A stretch of 64,000 nt of DNA from Geobacter sp. AOG1 (lineage in GTDB: Bacteria > Desulfobacterota > Desulfuromonadia > Geobacterales > Geobacteraceae): contig NZ_BLIZ01000001.1 in the NCBI RefSeq assembly GCF_019972315.1, forward strand, positions 3,347,922 to 3,411,921. The letters run 5' to 3'. Under the pieces are notes generated by a model that was not told the DNA's origin, made no database searches, and saw only the letters and a list, made by a program, of their open reading frames with translations. Positions 41,464-50,932 of the stretch are shown piece by piece. The position numbers and the translations under genes were made by a program. How positions within the stretch are numbered: position 1 is the stretch's first letter; the number at the start of each line of letters is the position of its first letter.

Positions 41464-42048
41464 TCACCCGGCCAGGACCTGGTAGAGGATGACCGCACCG
41501 AAAATGAGGAAAAGGGTTCCCGCTCCCCGGTGGATGTGGGCCAGGGGAATGAAGCGGGTCAGCTGCTTGCCGACGAAGATGCCGATCAGGGAAACAGCCC
41601 AGAGGGCCAGGGTCGAGCCGGCATATACCGCCAGGAACGATTCGTGCTGGGCCGCCAGACTGGTGGTGACCAGCTGGGTCTTGTCCCCCAGCTCCGCCAG
41701 GAGGATCATGAAGAAGGAGATAACCACCGGCCCCCGCCCCGTGAGGCCCCGTTCTTCAGCCTCCTCCTCTTCTTCGTCGAACCCGACGGAGCGCAGCGTG
41801 CTTACACCGAAAAAGAGGAACAGGCCGCCGGACACGAGCTTGATCCAGAACAGGGGAAGGAACGCGAACAGCAGCTTGCCAACCAGTACCGCCCCCACAT
41901 TCAGAAGGGCAAAGGCGAGGGCGATACCGATAAATATCTTTTTCCACGGGTGCTTGGTGGCAAGGGCCATGGCGGTCAACTGGGTCTTGTCACCAAGTTC
42001 GGCCAGGAATATAATGCCGAAGGTGCTGAAAAACACGGCCATATCCAC
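41464..42048 (-). CDS. TMEM165/GDT1-family cation (Mn/Ca) transporter
   Basis: The 194-residue protein carries two copies of the family motif: AELGDKTQLTAMAL near residue 16 and AELGDKTQLVTTSL near residue 119. Six membrane segments fit the length, with an acidic loop (EEEEEAEE) between the halves. The bacterial homologue MneA exports manganese. It is divergent from a Mn-type riboswitch with two TerC genes, so the region looks like a manganese-export locus. The riboswitch itself faces away from this gene. Confidence 0.9.
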   Translation of the reverse strand: MDMAVFFSTFGIIFLAELGDKTQLTAMALATKHPWKKIFIGIALAFALLNVGAVLVGKLLFAFLPLFWIKLVSGGLFLFFGVSTLRSVGFDEEEEEAEERGLTGRGPVVISFFMILLAELGDKTQLVTTSLAAQHESFLAVYAGSTLALWAVSLIGIFVGKQLTRFIPLAHIHRGAGTLFLIFGAVILYQVLAG

Positions 42049-42143
42049 AAGTTTCCTCCTGAGTTACTCCCGGGATGGTAAAAGATTAAACCGCAAATTG
42101 CAAGGCCGGATTCCCCCCGAACTGACGAACCGGCAATTTCCTG

Positions 42144-42173
42144 TTGACAGGCTGGAGTTGTAGCGGGTATCAT
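42144..42173 (+). promoter_or_regulatory. Sigma-70 promoter of the Mn riboswitch operon
   Basis: TTGACA (42144-42149), 18-bp spacer, TATCAT (42168-42173). The start near 42180 lies at the 5' edge of the riboswitch. Confidence 0.75.
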
Positions 42174-42180
42174 CCCCGAA

Positions 42181-42282
42181 GCAATAAAGGGGAGTAGCAA
42201 TCGGCCGGAGAAATGGTCGACCCGACGCCCGTCAAGACGGTGGCAACACCCGGGCCCGGGGCACAGGACGTGATCCTTCGCA
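42181..42282 (+). promoter_or_regulatory. yybP-ykoY (manganese) riboswitch
   Basis: The invariant 5' segment AATAAAGGGGAGTAGC (42183-42198) is present. It is followed by paired segments (GCCCGTC/GACGG) and the CGGGCCCGGGGC region. A strong attenuator follows directly and two TerC genes lie downstream, a gene class known to be under this Mn-sensing RNA. High Mn should favour readthrough. Exact 3' edge approximate. Confidence 0.85.
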
Positions 42283-42285
42283 TGC

Positions 42286-42336
42286 AAGACCTTTATCCAG
42301 GGCGGATTCCGCGCCATGGGTAAAGGTCTTTTTTTT
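42286..42336 (+). terminator. Mn-riboswitch attenuator
   Basis: AAGACCTTTATCC pairs with GGGTAAAGGTCTT (13 bp, one G-T pair), with GGCG/CGCC in the loop, followed by eight T residues. It is the expression platform before terC. Confidence 0.92.
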
Positions 42337-42428
42337 GTTCGTAGGGGCTGAAACCCATCGTTACCGGGGATCCGGCCGAGCGATTCGGTGTATGTTCCTG
42401 AATAAATTCAGGTTATCGAGGTATCTAC

Positions 42429-43190
42429 ATGGAATGGTTGACGGATCCACAGGTCTGGCTGGCCCTTGCCACACTCACCGCACTGGAAATCGTCCTCGGC
42501 ATCGACAACATCATCTTCATCTCCATCCTGGCGGGAAAACTCCCTCACCATCAGCAGGAGAAGGCAAGGATCATCGGTCTTGGCCTGGCGCTCATCACTC
42601 GGGTGGCACTCCTCTTCTCCCTCACCTGGCTCATGGGACTGACCACACCCCTTTTTTCGCTCCGCAACTGGGAGATATCGGGGCGTGACCTCATCCTCAT
42701 CACAGGGGGGCTCTTCCTGCTGGGGAAAAGCACGCTGGAAATTCACGAGAAGCTGGAGGGCGAGGAAGGGCACTCGTCCGCCCGCGCGGCCGCATCGTTT
42801 GTCGGTGTCCTCGTCCAGATCATGCTGCTGGACATAGTCTTCTCCCTCGATTCCATCATAACCGCCCTGGGGATGGCCAACCGGCTGGCGGTCATGGTAG
42901 CGGCCGTCGTGCTGGCGGTGGGGTTCATGATGCTTTTTGCCGGCAAGATTAGTGCCTTCGTCGACCGGCACCCGACCATCAAGGTGCTCGCCCTCTCCTT
43001 CCTCATCCTCATCGGTGTTGCCCTAGTGGGAGACGGTCTTGACATGCACATACCGAAAGGGTACATCTACTTTGCCATGGCATTCTCCGTCATGGTGGAG
43101 ATGCTGAACCTGCGACTCCGTGGCAAAGGGACGCCGGTCAAGCTGCATCAGCCCTATGTGGTCGAACCCGGTCATGACGTCAAGGGATAA
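42429..43190 (+). CDS. TerC-family membrane protein 1 (YgaP/YkoY-like)
   Basis: The 253-residue protein has about seven membrane segments. The metal-binding acids are in LEIVLGIDNIIFISILAG and LLDIVFSLDSIITALGMAN, the two TerC motifs. TerC proteins such as YkoY and MeeF help load or export manganese. It lies 92 bp behind the Mn riboswitch attenuator, so Mn should induce it. A second TerC gene follows after 41 bp. Confidence 0.93.
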   Translation: MEWLTDPQVWLALATLTALEIVLGIDNIIFISILAGKLPHHQQEKARIIGLGLALITRVALLFSLTWLMGLTTPLFSLRNWEISGRDLILITGGLFLLGKSTLEIHEKLEGEEGHSSARAAASFVGVLVQIMLLDIVFSLDSIITALGMANRLAVMVAAVVLAVGFMMLFAGKISAFVDRHPTIKVLALSFLILIGVALVGDGLDMHIPKGYIYFAMAFSVMVEMLNLRLRGKGTPVKLHQPYVVEPGHDVKG

Positions 43191-43231
43191 GGGAAACCAC
43201 TCACTTTAACCAACCGCAGGGAGTAACCGTC

Positions 43232-44167
43232 ATGACTTCGCAAACCATGCTCTGGCTCGGCTTTGGCGCCATTATCACCGTGATGTTCGTCCTCGACCTG
43301 GGGATATTCAACCGCAAGAGCCACGCCATCAGTTTTCGCGAGGCCCTTGCCTGGACCCTCGTCTGGGTTTCCCTGGCGCTCGCCTTCAACGTCTGGATCT
43401 ATTTTTCCATGGGGCCGACCAAGGCGCTGGAGTTCTTCACCGGTTACCTCATCGAGGAGTCCCTGTCGGTTGACAACCTGTTCGTCTTCATCATGATCTT
43501 CGGCTATTTCCACATTACCAAAGCACACCAGCCCAAGATCCTCAAATGGGGAATCATCGGCGCGCTCCTGATGCGGGCGGTCTTCATTCTCGTCGGGATC
43601 GAACTGATCGAGCGGTTCCACTGGATGATCTACGTGTTCGGCGGAATTCTGATTTTCACAGGGATAAAGATGGCGTTCGGCGGGGAAGAGAAGATCGAAC
43701 CGGAAAAGAACCTGCTGGTGCGTCTGGTGCGAAAATTCGTCCCGATCACTAAAAGGATCAGGGGCGACCGGTTTTTCATCAATAAGGGGGGGATTCTGGC
43801 CGCCACCCCCCTTTTCCTGACACTGCTGGTAGTCGAATCGAGCGATGTCATCTTCGCCGTAGATTCAATCCCGGCGGTACTGGCGGTAACCCGCGACCCG
43901 TTCATCGTCTACACCTCCAACGTTTTCGCCATCATGGGGCTCAGGTCCCTCTACTACCTGCTGGCTAACGTCATGGAGATGTTCGCCTACCTGAAACTGG
44001 GGGTCTCCTTCATCCTTGCCTATGTGGGGGGGAAAATGCTTCTGACGGACATCATCCACGTGCCCGTCTATTTCTCCCTCGGTGTCATCATCGGTACCCT
44101 CACCCTGGCCATCCTTACCTCCATCACCCTCGCTCCGCAAAAAGGGCACAAGTCGCACACCCCCTAA
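43232..44167 (+). CDS. TerC-family membrane protein 2 (Alx-like)
   Basis: The 311-residue protein is longer than the first TerC and has about nine membrane segments. The acids lie in SLSVDNLFVFIMIFGYF and VVESSDVIFAVDSIPAVLAV. It resembles E. coli Alx, a Mn exporter also under a yybP-ykoY riboswitch. A plausible ribosome site (GCAGGGAG) precedes ATG 43232. It is the second gene of the riboswitch operon and converges with the AI-2E gene, overlapping by four bases. Confidence 0.93.
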   Translation: MTSQTMLWLGFGAIITVMFVLDLGIFNRKSHAISFREALAWTLVWVSLALAFNVWIYFSMGPTKALEFFTGYLIEESLSVDNLFVFIMIFGYFHITKAHQPKILKWGIIGALLMRAVFILVGIELIERFHWMIYVFGGILIFTGIKMAFGGEEKIEPEKNLLVRLVRKFVPITKRIRGDRFFINKGGILAATPLFLTLLVVESSDVIFAVDSIPAVLAVTRDPFIVYTSNVFAIMGLRSLYYLLANVMEMFAYLKLGVSFILAYVGGKMLLTDIIHVPVYFSLGVIIGTLTLAILTSITLAPQKGHKSHTP

Positions 44168-45267
44168 TTCCCGTCATTCGTCCCCGGGGTTTCCGGCTCC
44201 GCCGGCGACCCCGGGAAGAGTTCCTCCCGGCAGATATCGAACAGAGCCATGAACAGCGCCAGGATGACCGGTCCGGTGACGATGCCGATGAAGCCGAAGG
44301 TGATCACCCCTCCGAGCGCCCCGATGATAGTCATCAGGAACGAGAGATTTGCCTTTCCAGCGGTAAGGATGGGGCGGATAAAGTTGTCAATGGAGCCGAC
44401 CACAATCACCCCCCAGAGTACGAGTACAACCGCCATGGTCGTCTCCCCCTGCACGAAGAGGTAGAGGGCGCCCGGCCCCCAGATCAGGGCGGTTCCCACC
44501 GCGGGAATCAGGGCACAAAAGGCCATCAGGGCACCGAACAGGGCCGGCGACGGGAGTCCGGTAAACCAGAAACCGACACCGCCAAGCGCCCCCTGGATGA
44601 GGCAGGTCACGAGCAACCCGAAGACCACCGCCGAAACCACCTTCCCCAGGGTATCTTCAAGCTTTTTCCGGTGTGCCTCGCTCAAGGGGATCACGGACCA
44701 GAACCGCTCCTGGAAGCGCCGCCCGTCACGGTAGATGAAGAAAAGAACTACCAGCATGATGATAAGCATGAAGACGAAAACGAACAGGTTGGCAATCATC
44801 CCCGTTGCATAGTCGAGAAAGGACGCCGCGAGCTTCTTGGCAGCCGGAATGATGGTCCCCTCCATGTCGATTCCCAGGGGTTTCAGGTACGGCCAGATGC
44901 GATCAATTAACGGCGCAATGGCAGGATGATGGGCGACCCTCTCCAGCATGGCCCCACTCCCCCCTTGGGATGTGGCCGTCTCCAGGTACTGGTAGGCAAC
45001 CACCCCCTGCTGGACAAGGAAGAACGCGAGCCCGACAAAGGGAATGACCAGTGTCAGCACTATGCCCACCGTCATGACGGCTGCCGCCACCGTCTCCCGG
45101 CCCCGAAGGCGCCGATGCAACTTTTCGTAGAGCGGAAAGGTGACAATCCCGAGAATCATCGCCCACCCGAGGGGGACGAACATGGGTGAAAGAAGCTTGA
45201 ACACCAGCGTGGACGCCAGGGCAAGCAGAAAAAACGTCACCAATGCAAAAAAAATCTTGCGGTCCAT
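44164..45267 (-). CDS. AI-2E family permease (PerM/YdiK-like)
   Basis: About 367 residues with eight membrane segments. The family region FRPILTAGKANLSFLMTIIGALGGVITFGFIGIVTGPVILAL is clear. ATG 45267 follows GGAGGG; an in-frame start seven codons earlier is less likely. The family includes Na+/H+ antiporters and an autoinducer-2 exporter, so substrate is open. Just upstream is the CorC-type gene, but 27 bases separate them. Confidence 0.9.
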   Translation of the reverse strand: MDRKIFFALVTFFLLALASTLVFKLLSPMFVPLGWAMILGIVTFPLYEKLHRRLRGRETVAAAVMTVGIVLTLVIPFVGLAFFLVQQGVVAYQYLETATSQGGSGAMLERVAHHPAIAPLIDRIWPYLKPLGIDMEGTIIPAAKKLAASFLDYATGMIANLFVFVFMLIIMLVVLFFIYRDGRRFQERFWSVIPLSEAHRKKLEDTLGKVVSAVVFGLLVTCLIQGALGGVGFWFTGLPSPALFGALMAFCALIPAVGTALIWGPGALYLFVQGETTMAVVLVLWGVIVVGSIDNFIRPILTAGKANLSFLMTIIGALGGVITFGFIGIVTGPVILALFMALFDICREELFPGSPAEPETPGTNDGN

Positions 45268-45294
45268 CGAGCCCTCCAGCCCAATCACTTCGGA

Positions 45295-46602
45295 TTACTG
45301 ATCATTACGTACTTCACTGATCCGCACCTTGACGATGGCCGTTTTCTTCACCTCTTCACAGGTAAGGAGATACTGCTGCCAGACCAGCACTTCCCCTTTT
45401 TCGGGGAACCGGCCGAGTTCCGCCAGGATGAGCCCGGCCAGGGTATCGTAGGGGAGGTCATCCTCCATCTTTATGGAGAGCAGGTCTTTCAGGTCGCTTA
45501 TGGATATCAGGGCGTCCACCACCAGGCTGCCATCGGGAAGCTTCTGCACCCGCCGCGGTTCGCCAATGTCGTGTTCGTCCTCGATTTCCCCCACCAGTTC
45601 TTCCAGCAGGTCCTCGGTAGTGACCAGGCCGCTGATCCCCCCGTATTCGTCCACCACAAGCGCCATGTGCACCCGGTTGCGTTGCATCTCTTTCAAGAGC
45701 TCGTTGACCTTTTTCCCCTCCGGAACATAGAACGGCGGACGGGTTATGGTGGTAATGTCAAAGTGGGGATCACTCACCATCCGCCCGAGGAAGTCCTTGC
45801 CGTGGATGAACCCAACGATGTTCTCGATGCTGTCGCGAAACACGGGATAGCGGGAATACTGGTTATCGAGAATGAAGCGGAGCATCTCCTCTCGGGAAAG
45901 CTCAAGGTCGAGGGCTGCCATCCGGGTGCGGGGGACCATCACCTCCCGCACCGCGGTATGGGTAAAGTCGAAGATGTTCTTGATGTACTCATGCTCCGTG
46001 GCACTGAACACCCCGGTTTCATGCCCTTCGGCCACAATATGCTGCACCTCTTCCCGCGTGATGAACGCCCGCTTTTCCCCCTTGATCCGCATAATCCGGA
46101 AGACCGCCCTGCTGGAGAGCGTCAGGAATGAGACGGCAATGCCACCGACCCGCTCCAGCAGGTTGATAGAGCCTGCAACCCGGAGAGCCACGGTGTCGGC
46201 ATACTGCAGACCGATGGTTTTGGGGACCAGTTCACCGAGAACCAGAGAGAAATACGATACAATGACAACCACGACGGTGACCGAGATGGGCTCGGCGGCA
46301 TTCCGCACCATGGTGGAAGATGCCGTTAGCAGGAACGGTTTCAGGTGTTCAACGGCAATGATTCCGCCAACCGCCGAAGCCGTTGAACCGACGACCGTCA
46401 CCCCGATCTGCACGATGGCGAGCAAACGATGAGGGTCTTTCTGAAGCCCTTGCACCACCTCCGCCCGCTTGTCTCCACTCTCCACCAGCTGGGCGACCTT
46501 GCTCTTCCGGATGGAAATGATGGCAAATTCCGAACAGGCGAAATAGCCGTTGATAACGATAAGAACCGCAATGATGATGCATTCCAGCAGGACGGTATCC
46601 AA
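45295..46602 (-). CDS. CorC/HlyC-type transporter-associated protein (CNNM-like)
   Basis: About 435 residues: a CNNM/DUF21 membrane domain (residues about 5-190, with ECIIIAVLIVINGYFACSEFA and LGELVPKTIGL), two CBS domains (VMVPRTRMAALDLE and ITRPPFYVPEGKKVNELLKEM) and a CorC_HlyC domain. The start is taken as TTG 46602 behind GGAGGAG, since the longer frame upstream would run into the lexA promoter region. Family members export magnesium or regulate its transport. It is divergent from lexA. Confidence 0.88.
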   Translation of the reverse strand: MDTVLLECIIIAVLIVINGYFACSEFAIISIRKSKVAQLVESGDKRAEVVQGLQKDPHRLLAIVQIGVTVVGSTASAVGGIIAVEHLKPFLLTASSTMVRNAAEPISVTVVVVIVSYFSLVLGELVPKTIGLQYADTVALRVAGSINLLERVGGIAVSFLTLSSRAVFRIMRIKGEKRAFITREEVQHIVAEGHETGVFSATEHEYIKNIFDFTHTAVREVMVPRTRMAALDLELSREEMLRFILDNQYSRYPVFRDSIENIVGFIHGKDFLGRMVSDPHFDITTITRPPFYVPEGKKVNELLKEMQRNRVHMALVVDEYGGISGLVTTEDLLEELVGEIEDEHDIGEPRRVQKLPDGSLVVDALISISDLKDLLSIKMEDDLPYDTLAGLILAELGRFPEKGEVLVWQQYLLTCEEVKKTAIVKVRISEVRNDQ

Positions 46603-46754
46603 ATCTCCTCCACAGGCAGTAAAAAACAACCGGGGACATGGTGCGCCACACCACCACAGTTGACTTGATGCATGCCAGTCCATTCTCGCCGCAGAAACCG
46701 CGATTGTCAACTGTTTGTAGCGGTGTTCCATGCCGCTCTCGGCAAAACTCCCCC

Positions 46755-46783
46755 TTGACAGGTTGAACTTCTGTCGCTACAAT
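46755..46783 (+). promoter_or_regulatory. Sigma-70 promoter of lexA
   Basis: TTGACA (46755-46760), 17-bp spacer, TACAAT (46778-46783). The start near 46790 lies inside the LexA box. Confidence 0.85.
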
Positions 46784-46785
46784 TT

Positions 46786-46803
46786 GGTTGTCATTTGACA
46801 ACC
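46786..46803. promoter_or_regulatory. LexA box (SOS operator)
   Basis: GGTTGTCATTTGACAACC fits GGTT-N2-C-N4-G-N3-ACC, the motif reported for Geobacter LexA, exactly. It covers the predicted start point of lexA, so LexA would repress its own operon by blocking polymerase. Confidence 0.85.
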
Positions 46804-46850
46804 ACTGCTCCACACAAGCCAGATGTAAACCGTGCTCAAAGGAGTACCGG

Positions 46851-47462
46851 ATGGGACCACTTACCCCCCGCCAACAGAAGGTTCTCAATCACATCACCGC
46901 CAGCCTGGAAAGGCGCGGCTACCCACCCACCCTGCGGGAGATCGCCGCCCACCTCGGAATAAACGGCACCCTCGGCGTGATGAAGCACCTGGAAGCCCTG
47001 GCCCGGAAGGGATTCATTCGGCGGGAGCCGGGAGATTCCCGGGGCATCGCCCTGGCCCGACCGGCGATGGCCGCCGCCGTCTCCCTCCCCATCGTGGGAG
47101 TGGTGAGGGCCGGCCTCCCCCAGCCTGCCATGGAGGAGATCGAGGGGTATTTCGCCATCGATCGCGAACATACCCGGTCGGGAGGAGCTTTTTTTCTGCG
47201 GGTCAGGGGGGACTCCATGATCAACGCCGCCATCCTGGAGGGGGACCTGGCCCTGATCCGTCCCCAGGCGACGGCGGAAAACCGGGACATCGTCGTTGCC
47301 ATGGTCGACGGCGAGGCCACCCTGAAAAGGTTTTACCGGGAAAAGGGGCACATCCGCCTGCAACCCGAGAACCCCAACCTGTCGGCGATCATCGTTCGGG
47401 ATGGAGAGGGAGAGGTGAATATTATCGGCAAGGTGGTGGGAATCTACCGGCCGTTGGAATGA
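46851..47462 (+). CDS. lexA: LexA repressor
   Basis: The 203-residue protein starts at ATG 46851 behind AAAGGAG; the longer frame to 46788 covers the operator and is rejected. The N-terminal winged HTH is PTLREIAAHLGINGTLGVMKHLEAL. The cleavage bond is A87-G88 (VVRAG). The latch dyad is S122 (GDSM) and K159 (EATLKRF). It represses SOS genes and cuts itself with activated RecA. The HTH segment GTLGVMKHLEAL differs from the E. coli type, consistent with the different operator. Confidence 0.96.
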   Translation: MGPLTPRQQKVLNHITASLERRGYPPTLREIAAHLGINGTLGVMKHLEALARKGFIRREPGDSRGIALARPAMAAAVSLPIVGVVRAGLPQPAMEEIEGYFAIDREHTRSGGAFFLRVRGDSMINAAILEGDLALIRPQATAENRDIVVAMVDGEATLKRFYREKGHIRLQPENPNLSAIIVRDGEGEVNIIGKVVGIYRPLE

Positions 47463-47497
47463 GGAGCGCAAAGGACAAATGGTAACGGGTGCTGTTG

Positions 47498-47523
47498 TTC
47501 ACCTTTCACTATTCACCTTTCAC
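47498..47523. repeat. TTCACCTTTCAC-type short repeat
   Basis: TTCACCTTTCAC occurs twice with CTATTCAC between; the same words form the right arm of the repeat at 37841-37919. It lies in the gap between lexA and the next small gene. Confidence 0.6.
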
Positions 47524-47531
47524 CGTTGACC

Positions 47532-47780
47532 ATGATGCAAAAAATTGGGGAACATATTCGGGTGGCCGTCATCTTCGGGCCGGGGGACTGCATCAGACCG
47601 GTCTGGTTCGACTGGCGCCGGCACAAATACGAAATCCTGCAGGTCACCTCCAGCTGGGAGGAACGACAGGGAGCTGCCACCGTTTTCCACTTCGCTGTCA
47701 GCGATGGGGCAACCCTCTTCGAGCTGACCTACAACGCCATGGCCCATGCCTGGAGGCTGGCTACGGTAGACGTGCAATGA
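47532..47780 (+). CDS. Small protein of unknown function between lexA and dinB
   Basis: About 82 residues, rich in aromatic and beta-type residues (RVAVIFGPGDCIRPVWFDWRRHKYEI, then WEERQGAATVFHFAVSDGATLFELTYN). No signal peptide or membrane part. ATG 47532 or 47535 is in frame; TTG 47526 is less likely. Its stop overlaps the ATGA before dinB, so the two are coupled. The pattern resembles small proteins near translesion polymerase genes in other groups, but I do not recognise the family. It is placed to be SOS-induced. Confidence 0.7.
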   Translation: MMQKIGEHIRVAVIFGPGDCIRPVWFDWRRHKYEILQVTSSWEERQGAATVFHFAVSDGATLFELTYNAMAHAWRLATVDVQ

Positions 47781-47791
47781 CAGGGGAGTCA

Positions 47792-49060
47792 ATGGCAGAA
47801 AACAACCCGTTCACACACCCACATGCGCGGATCCACGATCGCACCATCCTTCACCTGGACATGAACGCCTTCTTCGCCTCGGTGGAGCAACAGACAAACC
47901 CACACCTCCGGGGCAAACCGATCGCCGTCATCGGCGCGGCGGGGCGGACCGTCATCCTGACCGCCTCCTATGAGGCGCGCGCCTTTGGGGTCAAGACCGG
48001 CATGCGGGTCCATGAGGCGAAGGAGGCCTGCCCCGGCCTCATCCTGGTTACTACCAACAACCGGATCTACACCCATATCTCCCGCAGCATCATGGCCATG
48101 CTCCACGATTTCACCCCGCTGGTGGAGGTGTTTTCCATCGACGAGGCATTCCTCGACCTTACCGGCTCACTTCGGCTGTTCGGCTCGGGGGAGCAGGTCG
48201 CCCACCTCATGAAAGCCCGTATCCGGCACCACTTCGGCCTCACCTGCTCCGTCGGCATCGCCCCCAACAAGCTCCTCGCCAAACTCGCCTCGGAGATGAA
48301 AAAACCGGACGGGCTTACCATCATCCGCCCGGAAGAGATACCGCATCTCCTGGAACGGCTCCCCGTCAGGGAGTTGTGCGGCATTGGCGCCACCACCCAG
48401 CGCGCCCTGGCCCGTTACGGCATCGCGACCTGCGGTGAGCTGGGGCGATTTCCGGTTGATATCCTCACCCGGCACTTCGGCGTCATCGGTGAACGTCTCC
48501 ACCGGATGGGGCTCGGGGAGGACGACTCCCCGGTGGTACCGGCGGCGGAGGCGGAAGAGGTCAAGTCAGTCGGCCACAGCACCACATTCGACCGGGACAT
48601 CGAGCGGCGGAACGATATTCTCCGCTGGCTCCTGCAGCTGGCCGAGATGGTCGGCCGGCGGGCCAGGCGACATGGAGTCCTGGGAAAAACCGTCACCCTC
48701 ACGGTCCGCTACGCCGATTTCACAACCTTCAGTCGTCAGACCACCCGCCGTGCTTACACAAACCGGAGCGACGAGCTCTACCGGACGGCAGTGGAACTCC
48801 TGGACAGTATCAGCCTCGCCCAGCCGGTCCGGCTCCTGGGGGTGCGCATCACCAACCTCTGTTACCAGGGTGAACAGCTCCCCCTGTTCGGGCCGGAGCG
48901 AAAAAAAGCCCTGGCCACCTGTGCCATGGACAGTGTCAACAACCGTTACGGGGAGTTTGCCGTCACCTTCGGGAGCCTCGTTGACGGCGAGGAAAAGGGT
49001 TCGAGGGTCATTTCCCCGGCCTGGCGGCCGGAGGGGATACAACGGGTCGAGGTGGAATAG
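47792..49060 (+). CDS. dinB: DNA polymerase IV (Y-family)
   Basis: About 422 residues. Catalytic acids are in LHLDMNAFFASVEQQ and FSIDEAFLDLTG; the steric/fingers region is VILTASYEARAFGVKTGM, and GLTCSVGIAPNKLLAKLASEMKKP is a family hallmark. A helix-hairpin-helix (LCGIGATTQRALARYGI) and the little-finger domain follow. ATG 47792 follows AGGGGAG; ATG 47777, which overlaps the previous stop, is possible. It copies damaged DNA with low fidelity and is in the lexA operon. Confidence 0.95.
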   Translation: MAENNPFTHPHARIHDRTILHLDMNAFFASVEQQTNPHLRGKPIAVIGAAGRTVILTASYEARAFGVKTGMRVHEAKEACPGLILVTTNNRIYTHISRSIMAMLHDFTPLVEVFSIDEAFLDLTGSLRLFGSGEQVAHLMKARIRHHFGLTCSVGIAPNKLLAKLASEMKKPDGLTIIRPEEIPHLLERLPVRELCGIGATTQRALARYGIATCGELGRFPVDILTRHFGVIGERLHRMGLGEDDSPVVPAAEAEEVKSVGHSTTFDRDIERRNDILRWLLQLAEMVGRRARRHGVLGKTVTLTVRYADFTTFSRQTTRRAYTNRSDELYRTAVELLDSISLAQPVRLLGVRITNLCYQGEQLPLFGPERKKALATCAMDSVNNRYGEFAVTFGSLVDGEEKGSRVISPAWRPEGIQRVEVE

Positions 49061-49081
49061 TCTGGTAGAGTCAGGGGAGGG

Positions 49082-50932
49082 TCACGACGTAGAGAGTATC
49101 TCGTCCACCCGTTTCCCGTCAAGGGTCTCTTCCTCAAGAAGCGCCTTGGCCAGGGCATCGAGTTTGGGACGACTGGCAACCACCAGCCCTTCCGCCTTTA
49201 CTTCCGCTTCCTTGATGATGGCAGCTATCTCCTGATCGATCACCCAGGCCATCTGCTCGGAGAAACTCTTTTCCTCCGCCAGCTTCCGGCCGAGAAAAGG
49301 ATGCTCCTCGCCGCGGGAAAAGGTCATGGCGCCGATCTTGTCGCTCATCCCCCACTGGCAGACCATCTTCTCCGCCAGATCCGTCACCATCTTCAGATCG
49401 CTCTGGGCACCGGAAGAAAGATCGTTGAATACCAGCCGTTCGGCAACCCTCCCCCCCAGCGCCACGCAGATGCGATTCACCAAATATGCCTTGGGGTAGT
49501 GGTAACGGTCGTCCTCGGGGAGCTGCTGGGTCACACCCAAGGCCATGCCGCGCGGTATGATGGTAACCTTGTGGATCGGATCGGTGCCAGGAAGGAGTTT
49601 CGCCACCAGGACATGACCCGCCTCGTGATAGGCGGTGATGCTTTTTTCCTGGTCGGAGATGAACATCTTCCGTTCACCACCCATCAGGATCTTGTCCTTC
49701 GCCTTCTCCAGGTGGGACATGGTGACGACCGGCGCATTTTCGCGGGCCGCCTGGATGGCCGCCTCGTTCACCAGGCTTTCCAGGTCGGCGCCGGTCATTC
49801 CCGGTGTCCCCCGGGCGATGACGGCCAGGTCCACGTCCCGGTCCATGGCAATCTTGCGGACGTGAACCTTGAGGATCTGTTCCCGGTCACGCCAGTCGGG
49901 GCGATCGATCACTACGTGCCGGTCGAACCGGCCCGGCCGGAGAAGGGCCGGATCGAGCACATCCGGACGGTTGGTGGCGGCAAGCACGATCACCTCGTCA
50001 TGGGAGTCGAAGCCATCCATTTCCGAGAGGAGCTGGTTAAGAGTCTGCTCCCGTTCGTCATGGCCGCCCCCAAAACCGGCCCCCCGGCTCCGCCCCACCG
50101 CATCGAGTTCGTCGATAAAAACGATGCTCGGTGCCGACTTCTTGGCATTGGTAAAGAGATCCCGGACCCGGCTCGCGCCGACACCGACAAACATCTCGAT
50201 GAACTGGGACGCGGAGATGGAGAAGAACGCCACCTCCGCCTCACCAGCAACCGCCCGGGCCAGGAGGGTCTTTCCCGTACCCGGCGGTCCCACCAGCAGC
50301 ACCCCTTTGGGGACCTTGCCGCCGATCCGTTGGAATTTCTTCGGGTCCCGGAGGAACTCGACGACCTCTCGCAATTCCTGCTTCGCATTCTCCATGCCGG
50401 CAACATCGTCAAAGGTGACCTTGACCTTATCCCCCGCGTCGTACATCCGTGCGCCGGACTTGGCAAAACCTCCCAGCATGGCTCCCGGCCCCTGCCCTTT
50501 CATCCCCCGCATCGCAAACCACCATATCCCAAGGATGAGGAGCCACGGGAGGAAACTGAACAGAACGGCGACATAGGGGGAACTTTCGGTAGACAGCGCG
50601 ACAATTTCAACCTTTTTCGTCGTCAAATCGTCCATCAGGTGCGGATCGGCAATGGCCGGCATGGTGGTGGAGAAGGCCGTCACCTCGCGCGTCGTCTGCT
50701 TCCCCTGCACCACAACAGGAACGGCGACCTTGGTGCGGAACTCACCCTTGATGGACGCGCCTTTGAGCGTGACCTTCCCAATATTGTCGGCGGTCAACTC
50801 TTGGCGAAAGCGGCTGTAGCTGATTTCGGCGCCACGTTCCGCAGACTGCTGCAGGATCATGCCGTAGAACAGGTTGAAAAAAACCGCCAGCACCAGCATG
50901 ATCAGCAACGGTTTCCAGAAAGTCGGACCCAT
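49082..50932 (-). CDS. ftsH: ATP-dependent zinc metalloprotease FtsH
   Basis: The 616 residues have two membrane segments (about residues 6-24 and 120-140), Walker A GPPGTGKT (about 205), SRH motif region ([22 protein letters not shown]) and the zinc site HEAGH (about 420). It degrades membrane and regulatory proteins at the inner face of the membrane. The start overlaps the stop of a small upstream gene by one base. The stop lies about 20 bp from dinB, converging. Confidence 0.96.
   Translation of the reverse strand: MGPTFWKPLLIMLVLAVFFNLFYGMILQQSAERGAEISYSRFRQELTADNIGKVTLKGASIKGEFRTKVAVPVVVQGKQTTREVTAFSTTMPAIADPHLMDDLTTKKVEIVALSTESSPYVAVLFSFLPWLLILGIWWFAMRGMKGQGPGAMLGGFAKSGARMYDAGDKVKVTFDDVAGMENAKQELREVVEFLRDPKKFQRIGGKVPKGVLLVGPPGTGKTLLARAVAGEAEVAFFSISASQFIEMFVGVGASRVRDLFTNAKKSAPSIVFIDELDAVGRSRGAGFGGGHDEREQTLNQLLSEMDGFDSHDEVIVLAATNRPDVLDPALLRPGRFDRHVVIDRPDWRDREQILKVHVRKIAMDRDVDLAVIARGTPGMTGADLESLVNEAAIQAARENAPVVTMSHLEKAKDKILMGGERKMFISDQEKSITAYHEAGHVLVAKLLPGTDPIHKVTIIPRGMALGVTQQLPEDDRYHYPKAYLVNRICVALGGRVAERLVFNDLSSGAQSDLKMVTDLAEKMVCQWGMSDKIGAMTFSRGEEHPFLGRKLAEEKSFSEQMAWVIDQEIAAIIKEAEVKAEGLVVASRPKLDALAKALLEEETLDGKRVDEILSTS

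Noticed and set aside
47489-47791. Long N-terminal extension of dinB
   Set aside because: It overlaps the small gene after lexA and is not polymerase-like. ATG 47792 has a ribosome site.
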